DNA from: Ardenticatenaceae bacterium
Lineage (GTDB): Bacteria; Chloroflexota; Anaerolineae; Promineifilales; Promineifilaceae
Assembly (NCBI GenBank): GCA_011525915.1
Contig: WYBM01000059.1
Span: 1-64,000 of the forward strand
Length of the DNA stretch: 64,000 bases
Direction of reading: 5' to 3'
The position numbers were made by a program, and so were the translations under genes. Under the pieces are notes generated by a model. The model saw nothing but the letters and a program-made list of their open reading frames with translations, had not been told where the DNA came from and searched no databases. Positions 55,691 through 62,224 of this stretch are shown piece after piece (within the stretch, counting starts at the first letter, position 1; every line of letters starts with the position of its first letter).

Positions 55691-56251
55691 CTAATTTCCC
55701 ATCTCCTCATTCACAATCAGGGCACTATCAGCTAAAAGAGCATGGATATCAAGGACCGCCACCAGGCCGGGGGCAATGCCGCGGGTAAAAGCGGCCGACA
55801 ACGGTGGGTTCAGTTCGTTTTCATAAACCAGACGGACGTCGTCAATAGCGTCAACCAGAAAAGCGACTTCTAAATCATGGACGGCCGTGACCACAATATG
55901 GCTCTGTGGCCGAATATCACCTGTAGACCGCCCCAACAAAGCCCGCAAATCCAAAATAGAAAGGAAACGGCCGCGCGCGCTGAAAATCCCAACCACAAAG
56001 TCTGGGGTCCGGGGTACGGGCGTCACAGGTTGCATGGGGTAGATTTCCAAAACTTGAGTCACATCAATGCCATAGCGTTCGTCACCCAACTGGAAGACCA
56101 GCAGGTTTACCACGGCGCCTTGAACCTCCTCATCCAAAGGGCGAGCCAGTTCGTCTGCGCGCCGCGCCAGAATATGGGCCACCTGTTCGGGGCTGAATTC
56201 CGGGTCAGCGACTGTCCAGGGGGGTGTGGGTCCAGGGTGCTGCTTCTTCAT
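55691..56251 (-). CDS. cheW: CheW-like coupling protein 1
   Basis: 186 residues. A short N-terminal extension (Pro-rich, with AHILARRADELARP) precedes a CheW fold with VNLLVFQLGDERYGIDVTQV and GIFSARGRFLSILDLRALLG. It links receptor and CheA in the array. The extension is longer than in E. coli CheW. It lies between cheR and the MCP gene with spacers of 63 and 39 nt that hold TTAGAG/CTCTAA-type repeats. Confidence 0.9.
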   Translation of the reverse strand: MKKQHPGPTPPWTVADPEFSPEQVAHILARRADELARPLDEEVQGAVVNLLVFQLGDERYGIDVTQVLEIYPMQPVTPVPRTPDFVVGIFSARGRFLSILDLRALLGRSTGDIRPQSHIVVTAVHDLEVAFLVDAIDDVRLVYENELNPPLSAAFTRGIAPGLVAVLDIHALLADSALIVNEEMGN

Positions 56252-56314
56252 GATAACATGTGAGATAAAAGATTAGAGATCGGGTAGACCACCACCACGC
56301 TCTAAACGCTGGTC

Positions 56315-57832
56315 TCAACTTTCGTTTTCCAATTCTGCCAATAACTGCCGGGCGGCTTCTGCCAACCGGCGCCCACTGGTGTGACCTGAATCGGGAATGA
56401 TTTTGTCAGCCGGCCACGCCTGGATGCGGTTGATGACGGCTTTCAGGGCCCGCTGCGCTAGGTCAGCCTGTGACCGTTTTTTGTAGAGAATGGCCAGGTT
56501 GAAGTAGGCCAACGGCCGTTCCTGGTCCAGATAGACTACTTTTTTTAAGTTACTAATGGCTAATTCCAACTGACCTTCGTGTTCTTCTATCATGGCGAGT
56601 ATGTAATATACCTCCGGCAACAACGGATCAACCGTCATGGCCTTTTGGCACCAGGCCCGTGCTTGGTGCCACTGGCCCAGATCGGCATAAGCACGGGCAA
56701 GCAGACAATGGGCAGCCGCAAACTGGGTGTTGGCCGCCACATAATCTTCTAACAAGGTAATAGCTGGTTCAACACGGCCGTGGCTTAACAACTGCCGGGC
56801 CTCTTCATAGCCGCTGCCATTTGTGGTGGGGGGTGAGTGTAAAGGCAGTGGAGGCAGCAGATCAGTACGGCGGGGAGGCTTGACAGCCGGTTTGGCCGGG
56901 GCAGGTGGGCGGGTGAGAGGGGGCTTAACGGCCGGCCGGGCCGTCAACTTTTGGTAGAGCAGCGCACCCTGGATCATGTGCCCGGTGAACTCCTTGTAAA
57001 TCTCTACCGATGGTTCAGCATGGCCCACAACCAGCCAGCCACCTTCCACCAATGCCTGGTAGAACTGGTTGACAATACGGCGTGTGGTCATGGGCTCAAA
57101 GTAAATAGTGACGTTCCGGCAGATAATCAAGTCCATAAAGACGGTATTGTTGATGACGGCCGGGAAATCGTCATCAATAAGATTGTGGGGAGCAAACGTC
57201 ACCATGCGGCGCAGGTCGTCGTGCAGTTGGTAGCCGCTGCCGCAGGGGGCGAAGTAAAGAGGCCGCACTACCTTGGCGCGGCTCTCCCGAAATGACCAGT
57301 CAGAGTAAATGGCCTGCTGCGCCTGTTTCAGCGATTCTTCGTTGATGTCTGTCGCCAGGATCAGGATGCGCCATTGGGCGATGTCTGGAATGAGTTCGCG
57401 CAGCAAGATGGCCAGGGAATAGGGCTCCTCGCCGGTAGAGCAGCCGGCGCTCCAGATGCGCAGCTGTGGGTTCACGGCCGTGCCCAGTTTGGCCACCATC
57501 TCGCGTTTGCGGGCGATCAGGGCCGGTAATACCTGTGTGGCCAGGGCGTCAAACTGGGCGCTGTCCCGGAACAGATGGGTTTCGCCGACGGTCAGCAGGT
57601 TGATAAAACGTGCCCGTTCTCGCCGGGCCGCCGGGGTAGCATCATAACGCAAATACCGGTAATAAGCGTCAGGGTCATGGATGCCTTTGGGGGCATCCTG
57701 TAAGGCTTTGTCCAGAGCCAGTTCTAAGTCCCGCCGTTTTTTCTCAGGAAAAGACAGCCCACTATGAGCCTGAACCAGATCACGAAAACGCCAGTAAACG
57801 TCATCTTCCAACCAGAACGGGGCGGTCTTCAT
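56315..57832 (-). CDS. cheR: CheR methyltransferase with C-terminal TPR repeats
   Basis: 505 residues from ATG 57832. CheR N-domain (GLSFPEKKRRDLELALDKAL), SAM-binding domain (LRIWSAGCSTGEEPYSLAIL, ILATDINEESLKQA and DLIICRNVTIYF), a Pro/Lys-rich linker, then about four tetratricopeptide repeats (about 345-490). WspC-type methyltransferases have this layout. ATG 57832 overlaps the upstream CheW stop by 4 nt with CAGGAG at good spacing, so it is preferred over 57859. It methylates receptor Glu residues. Confidence 0.93.
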   Translation of the reverse strand: MKTAPFWLEDDVYWRFRDLVQAHSGLSFPEKKRRDLELALDKALQDAPKGIHDPDAYYRYLRYDATPAARRERARFINLLTVGETHLFRDSAQFDALATQVLPALIARKREMVAKLGTAVNPQLRIWSAGCSTGEEPYSLAILLRELIPDIAQWRILILATDINEESLKQAQQAIYSDWSFRESRAKVVRPLYFAPCGSGYQLHDDLRRMVTFAPHNLIDDDFPAVINNTVFMDLIICRNVTIYFEPMTTRRIVNQFYQALVEGGWLVVGHAEPSVEIYKEFTGHMIQGALLYQKLTARPAVKPPLTRPPAPAKPAVKPPRRTDLLPPLPLHSPPTTNGSGYEEARQLLSHGRVEPAITLLEDYVAANTQFAAAHCLLARAYADLGQWHQARAWCQKAMTVDPLLPEVYYILAMIEEHEGQLELAISNLKKVVYLDQERPLAYFNLAILYKKRSQADLAQRALKAVINRIQAWPADKIIPDSGHTSGRRLAEAARQLLAELENES

Positions 57833-58395
57833 GAGATGGCTCCTGAAGTCAAAGTCCATTGCCTGGCGTTCTGAGCATTGCGCTGTGGCCGATTGGCGCT
57901 TGGCAGCAGGCGGGCCAGTTGGGTTCGCTCTTCCTGGCTCAGCACATGTTGCACCTCCAGTACCGGCACTACTGCCTGCCCCACCTGGACCACTTCACGC
58001 AGATAGGTGGTTGGCACTTTGATGTCAGTGGGGATGGGGGCGTCTACTGGGGTCACCGTAACCACATCGTCCACCGCATCTACCACCAGGGCCAGGGTAC
58101 GGCCGTAAGCCTCTGCCAGGATCATAGGTGTGCGCAAATGGTAAGGGGCGCATTCCAGGCCAAAACGTACTCGCAAATCAACAACCGGCACAATCTGGCC
58201 ATGCACGTTAATAGCCCCCTGAATGCCCCGGGGCAGTTGGGGTAAATGGGTGATGGCGACGATCTCGATGATTTGGGTTACAACCATGATAGGCATGCCA
58301 TACAATTGTTTGCCCAGACGAAACGTAAGGATAGTTTCACTGCCTGGAAGGGCCGTTCCCACAGATTGAGCAGATTCAATACCTTTCTTTTTCAT
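57829..58395 (-). CDS. cheW: CheW-like coupling protein 2
   Basis: 188 residues from ATG 58395, which has AGGTG just upstream; ATG 58434 is in frame but lacks a ribosome site. The CheW fold shows ILTFRLGKQLYGMPIMVVTQ, GIQGAINVHGQIVPVVDLRV and LALVVDAVDDVVTV. A C-terminal extension of about 30 residues is basic. First gene of the chemosensory operon. Two different CheW proteins are typical of Wsp-like systems, where one may serve a separate receptor or stoichiometric role. Confidence 0.9.
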   Translation of the reverse strand: MKKKGIESAQSVGTALPGSETILTFRLGKQLYGMPIMVVTQIIEIVAITHLPQLPRGIQGAINVHGQIVPVVDLRVRFGLECAPYHLRTPMILAEAYGRTLALVVDAVDDVVTVTPVDAPIPTDIKVPTTYLREVVQVGQAVVPVLEVQHVLSQEERTQLARLLPSANRPQRNAQNARQWTLTSGAIS

Positions 58396-58857
58396 GTTAC
58401 ACCTGCATGGGTTGTAGGTTAGTGATCGCAACACAAGATGATAACATTGGCATCATCTGCTTGCTCACTGACGCGCAGAGGGAAGGCGCGCACTTCTACC
58501 TGGCACTCTGCTTGTAGACCCGGCTGGTTTTGCCTGTCAACAAACACCTTGACCCACCAAACCTTTGGGGTCTAACCGCGCAATCTTCCCAACAACCGTT
58601 ACTACCTACGGGCGATGTTCAGATTACGGCGAAAGCACAATGGTTTTAACCATCTACCATGACACAGTATGCGCTTTCGCTCGTGTAAACTCCGGCTTTG
58701 TGTGTCATGTTTATTGCCAACCTTCACCGGGATTTACCGTATTACACATTGATAATTATAGAGGAGGATGACCATACTGTAGACCCGCTTGTTGTACTAG
58801 GACTGAGGTGCTACCTGGTCGGGTCTGTGATAGACTTGACACAAATTTTGGAAAGAG
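58396..58857. other. 462-nt spacer between divergent operons with nested palindromes
   Basis: No convincing gene. It holds a palindrome ATGGTTTTAACCAT (58640-58653) nested inside GCGAAAGC (58629-58636) and GCTTTCGC (58673-58680). A GAGGAGG followed directly by ATG (58767) opens only four codons. A candidate - strand promoter lies at 58511-58540. TTGACA at 58836-58841 is too close to the 58858 gene to drive it. The nested repeats may be an operator or a small structured RNA. Confidence 0.5.
58511..58540 (-). promoter_or_regulatory. Candidate sigma-70 promoter of chemosensory operon
   Basis: On the - strand TTGACA (58540-58535) is followed, after 18 bp, by TACAAG (58516-58511). The -35 is perfect and the -10 matches 4 of 6. 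It would give a leader of about 110 nt to the first CheW gene. Confidence 0.4.
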
Positions 58858-60612
58858 ATGATGACAGTATCTGAAAAGGAGCAATGGCAACAGGCCAACG
58901 GCCGTGTACCCGCCCATGACAATGGCGGTTCATCATCCTTGCCGCCACCGGTTGGCCATGAGTCCTCGTTGATGGCTCCCTTTCAGACTCACGGCCGTTA
59001 CCGGCGGATCCTCGTCTTTTTTGGTGGCGTTATTCTGCAAATTGTGTGGTGGGATTTGTTGGTAGCCCGGCTGCCACTGGCGGGTGATTGGGTACGCAGA
59101 CGACGGCCGTGGCGTATGCGCACTGTCTCCCGCCGCTTCCGAGGGCTGGCGCTGGAAATGGGCGGCGTCATGATTAAATTGGGCCAGTTCCTCAGTGCCC
59201 GTGTAGATGTGCTGCCGCCAGAGGTAACCGATGAACTTAAAGGGCTGCAAGATGAGGTGCCTTCAGAACCCACCTGGCGCATATTAGCTGTTTTAGGCGC
59301 CGAACTGCCTGATTACGAACGGCGCTTTGCCCGCATCGAAGAGACCCCCCTGGCGGCCGCCTCGTTAGGTCAGGCCCACCGCGCCTGGTTGCAAACGAGC
59401 CACGGGCTTCAGCCGGTGGTGATCAAAATTCAGCGGCCAGATATTGAACATGTGGTGCGTACAGACCTGGATGCGCTGCGGGTGGTGGCGCGCTGGACCA
59501 TGCGTTACAAACCTATTCGCCGACGCGCCAATGTACCGGCATTGCTGGAAGAGTTCTCCCGTACTTTGTGGGAAGAGTTGGATTATGAAGCGGAAGCGGC
59601 CAATGCAGAGCGTTTTGCCACAATGTATGCAGACAGCAGTCGTGTCTATATTCCGGCTGTCTTCCGGCAGCATTCCACAAAACGGGTGATTGTGTTGGAA
59701 AATGTAGAGGCCATCAAGATTACAGATGTAGCCGGCATGCAGGCGGTGGGCATTGACCCCAAACAGGTAGCAGAAACGCTGCTGGATACCTATTTCCAGC
59801 AGATATTTCAAGAAGGTTTTTTTCATGCAGATCCACACCCTGGCAACCTGTTTGTGCAGCCGCGAGAAGACCTGCCCTGGGGTATTTCTGAAAACGGGGA
59901 AGGGCCAAAGCTGGCCAGGCCATTTTGGCTGATCTTTGTGGATTTTGGCATGATAGGGCATGTGCCTGACCTGATCGGTGGTAATTTGCGAAAAGTGCTG
60001 GTGAGTGTCGTGCAAAAAGACGGTCGTCAACTGACCGAAGCCTATGCTAACCTGGGCTTTTTCTTGCCCGATGCTGACCTGGATCGTATTTCCCAGGCGC
60101 AAACGGTCATTTTAGAGCGCATCTGGGGGCGCAGTTTACTAGAACTGGCCCGGCCTGACCCCCAAGAGGTACAGGAGTTGGGCCGTGAGTTCCGTGATTT
60201 ACTGTTTGAATTTCCCATCCAAGTGCCGCAAGATTTTATCTACCTGGGGCGAGCGGTAGGCATGGTATCTGGGTTGGTGTCACAGTTAGATGAGGAGATC
60301 AATCCCTGGCACTTCTTTGAAAAGTATGGGGAAGCGTTGTTAAAAGAACAACAAGCGCAGGTCTTTACCATGAGCACCGCCTGGGAGGCGATACGGCCGT
60401 ACTTTACCACACCGTCTCGCGTCCAGCGTTTGCTGGCTATGGCCGAACAGGGGCAGCTGCGGGTGCAGTCTGACCGTGAAATGCTTAAACGGTATGACAA
60501 AATCGAAAAGCGCATCGGCCAGCTTGGCTGGAGCATCCTCGGTGCTGCCAGCATTCTTTCAGCTACCCTGCTCTACCTACAACGAAACAAAAAAGAGCCT
60601 CCACAAGAGTAA
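58858..60612 (+). CDS. ABC1/UbiB-family atypical kinase
   Basis: 584 residues. The KxGQ helix (GGVMIKLGQFLSARVDVLP), Ala-rich nucleotide loop (AAASLGQAHRA), VVIKIQRPDI, catalytic FFHADPHPGNLF and metal-binding FVDFGMIGH are all present. A C-terminal hydrophobic segment (LGWSILGAASILSATLLYLQ) anchors it to the membrane. Family members (UbiB, ADCK) bind ATP and support isoprenoid quinone or lipid biosynthesis; the exact reaction is unsettled. Start codons at 58858 and 58861 are adjacent; GGAAAGAG is the weak ribosome site. Confidence 0.92.
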   Translation: MMTVSEKEQWQQANGRVPAHDNGGSSSLPPPVGHESSLMAPFQTHGRYRRILVFFGGVILQIVWWDLLVARLPLAGDWVRRRRPWRMRTVSRRFRGLALEMGGVMIKLGQFLSARVDVLPPEVTDELKGLQDEVPSEPTWRILAVLGAELPDYERRFARIEETPLAAASLGQAHRAWLQTSHGLQPVVIKIQRPDIEHVVRTDLDALRVVARWTMRYKPIRRRANVPALLEEFSRTLWEELDYEAEAANAERFATMYADSSRVYIPAVFRQHSTKRVIVLENVEAIKITDVAGMQAVGIDPKQVAETLLDTYFQQIFQEGFFHADPHPGNLFVQPREDLPWGISENGEGPKLARPFWLIFVDFGMIGHVPDLIGGNLRKVLVSVVQKDGRQLTEAYANLGFFLPDADLDRISQAQTVILERIWGRSLLELARPDPQEVQELGREFRDLLFEFPIQVPQDFIYLGRAVGMVSGLVSQLDEEINPWHFFEKYGEALLKEQQAQVFTMSTAWEAIRPYFTTPSRVQRLLAMAEQGQLRVQSDREMLKRYDKIEKRIGQLGWSILGAASILSATLLYLQRNKKEPPQE

Positions 60613-60651
60613 GGCGTTAAGTTTCATAAAAATGCTTGCAGCACCTGACCT

Positions 60652-61080
60652 ATGGATATGATCAAAAAAAGCGACTTTCCTTTCTTCTTTCCGTTCCGCG
60701 TGCGCTATTCCGAGGTGGATGCTCAAGGGGTGGTGTTTAACGCCCATTACCTGACATATTTTGACACGGCCGTGACAGAGTACCTGCGCTGGCGGAGCTA
60801 CCATATCTGGCAGCAAGCGGCCGAAACCGGCTTTGACTTTCATACCGTCAAAAGTGTGGTGGAGTACCGTGCACCCCTCCATTTTGACGATGAGATTGAA
60901 GTGTATGTGCGGTTGGGGGGAAACGGCCGTAGTTCTCTTACCTGGCAGCTGGCCATATGTCGTCAGAATGAAGACCAGGTATGTGCCAGTGGTGAAGTCA
61001 TTTGGGTCTACGTGGATATGACCGCGCATAAAGCCTCCCGCATTCCAGAAGAGATCATAACCCGCCTGCGGCCGGCCTGA
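60652..61080 (+). CDS. 4-hydroxybenzoyl-CoA-thioesterase-type (YbgC-like) thioesterase
   Basis: 142 residues. Single hot-dog domain with VRYSEVDAQGVVFNAHYLTY (catalytic Asp in the DAQG loop) and VEYRAPLHFDDEIEVYVRLG. It hydrolyses acyl-CoA thioesters; the chain length is unknown. It is about 40 nt after the ABC1 gene in the same direction. The start could also be ATG 60658 (third residue). Confidence 0.9.
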   Translation: MDMIKKSDFPFFFPFRVRYSEVDAQGVVFNAHYLTYFDTAVTEYLRWRSYHIWQQAAETGFDFHTVKSVVEYRAPLHFDDEIEVYVRLGGNGRSSLTWQLAICRQNEDQVCASGEVIWVYVDMTAHKASRIPEEIITRLRPA

Positions 61081-61182
61081 GCGTTAGCCATTGACCTCTT
61101 TCCAGCCGGCAATTCCGTCACCAAACTCACCCTTTTGTGTTTATGGTTGTGGAAAACAAAACGAGGAAGTGGAGGAATAGCA

Positions 61183-61755
61183 ATGAATCTCAAAGTTACA
61201 AAAAACCGTTCGTTGGCTACGGCCGTGTGGCCGCAAAACAGCTTTGCCCGTGACGTGGTGCTGGTGCTGGTAGGGAGCTGGCTGGTAGCGCTGACAGCGC
61301 AAATAACCCTTCCCCTCTGGCCGGTGCCGGTGACAGGCCAGACGCTGGGTGTGCTGTTGGTGGCAGCCCTGTTGGGCGCCAGATTAGGTGCATACAGCCT
61401 GGCAGCTTACCTGTTTCAAGGGGCGGCAGGGCTGCCGTTTTTTGCAGGGGGCACAGCCGGCTTACCGGTATTGTTTGGGCCGACGGGCGGCTACCTGCTG
61501 GGTTTTGTGGCCGCGGCTTATGTGGTAGGTTCGCTGGCCGAACGTGGTTGGGACCGTCACGGCCGTAGGTGCATCCTTATGATGGGGCTTGGCTCTGTAC
61601 TCATTTACCTTTTTGGTGTCCCCTGGCTGGCTCGCTTTATTGGCTGGGAGATGGCGTTCACAAAAGGCATGGTTCCTTTTATGATCGGTGATACGTTAAA
61701 AGCAATCCTGGCCGCCATGCTCCTGCCAGCGGGGTGGAAGCTCTGGCAGCGGTAA
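61183..61755 (+). CDS. bioY: BioY biotin transporter substrate-binding subunit
   Basis: 190 residues, about six membrane helices. Family signatures are LTAQITLPLWPVPVTGQTLG, LGARLGAYSLAAYLFQGAAG and FFAGGTAGLPVLFGPTGGYL. It is the S-component of an ECF biotin importer; the ATPases and EcfT are not in the window, so shared ones or solo activity are assumed. GGAGGA precedes ATG 61183, which is chosen over GTG 61135. It complements the biotin ligase and biotin carboxylase genes here. Confidence 0.93.
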   Translation: MNLKVTKNRSLATAVWPQNSFARDVVLVLVGSWLVALTAQITLPLWPVPVTGQTLGVLLVAALLGARLGAYSLAAYLFQGAAGLPFFAGGTAGLPVLFGPTGGYLLGFVAAAYVVGSLAERGWDRHGRRCILMMGLGSVLIYLFGVPWLARFIGWEMAFTKGMVPFMIGDTLKAILAAMLLPAGWKLWQR

Positions 61756-61760
61756 GCCTG

Positions 61761-61993
61761 CTACCCAGGCGCCTGGTTCGTGAAGGTGATGGTCCACCTG
61801 TTGTATCTGGCGGCATGCCTGCTCTCCAGACCATGAGTGCATTTATCACGATATGAAGTTCCATACCGGCCGTCGTCAATTTGAACGGCTACAGCACGAG
61901 GCCGAAAAGGCGCTGCAGCCGTTCGTGAATGGGAATGGTGAGGTTGCCTTCGACGCCCCTGCCCACATCATCACCGGCAGGGCGCGTGTCTAG
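61761..61993 (+). pseudogene. Frameshifted 3' remnant of an unidentified gene
   Basis: Two overlapping frames read as one protein tail. Frame A (61761-61856) gives LVREGDGPPVVSGGMPALQ and then TMSAFITI before TGA. Frame B (from about 61838 to TAG at 61991) gives MKFHTGRRQFERLQHEAEKA, then LQPFVNGNGEVAFDAPAHII and TGRARV. A single frameshift near 61840-61850 would join them. The start is missing. The family is not recognised. It sits just past bioY, has no start signal and is followed by a hairpin that may be its old terminator. Confidence 0.5.
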
Positions 61994-62036
61994 GAACACT
62001 CGGCGTAGATACCTCAATTGCATAGTAATGGGTTTT

Positions 62037-62071
62037 GCCAGCAACTGCGAACAAGGTTTGCAGTTGCTGGC
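62037..62071 (+). terminator. Hairpin downstream of gene remnant
   Basis: GCCAGCAACTGC (62037-62048) and GCAGTTGCTGGC (62060-62071), perfect 12-bp arms and an 11-nt loop, followed by TGTCTT. It probably terminates bioY or remnant transcripts before the aspS promoter. Confidence 0.65.
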
Positions 62072-62125
62072 TGTCTTGCCGTTTCCCGCTCGTTATGAGA
62101 ATTGCTGGTTCCTAAAGAACCCGGA

Positions 62126-62154
62126 TTGTCACCCCTATGCCCCCATGATAAAAT
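62126..62154 (+). promoter_or_regulatory. aspS: Sigma-70-type promoter of aspS with extended -10
   Basis: TTGTCA (62126-62131), 17-bp spacer, TAAAAT (62149-62154) with TGA directly before it (extended -10). It would give a leader of about 60 nt to aspS. This is the best promoter match in the window. Confidence 0.7.
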
Positions 62155-62224
62155 TCACGGAGTTTGCCTGGTGACACAAATTGGCAAATTTGTCCACACA
62201 AAGGTGAATAAAGGGAAGAGTATG

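Noticed and set aside
58565..58771. 68-codon + strand ORF in the divergent spacer
   Set aside because: Non-ATG start, no ribosome site, no recognisable features.
58836..58841. TTGACA upstream of the ABC1 kinase as its -35 box
   Set aside because: The matching -10 would fall inside the coding sequence just after the ATG at 58858.
61929..62174. 81-codon + strand ORF before aspS
   Set aside because: Crosses the terminator hairpin and aspS promoter and is out of frame with the gene remnant.
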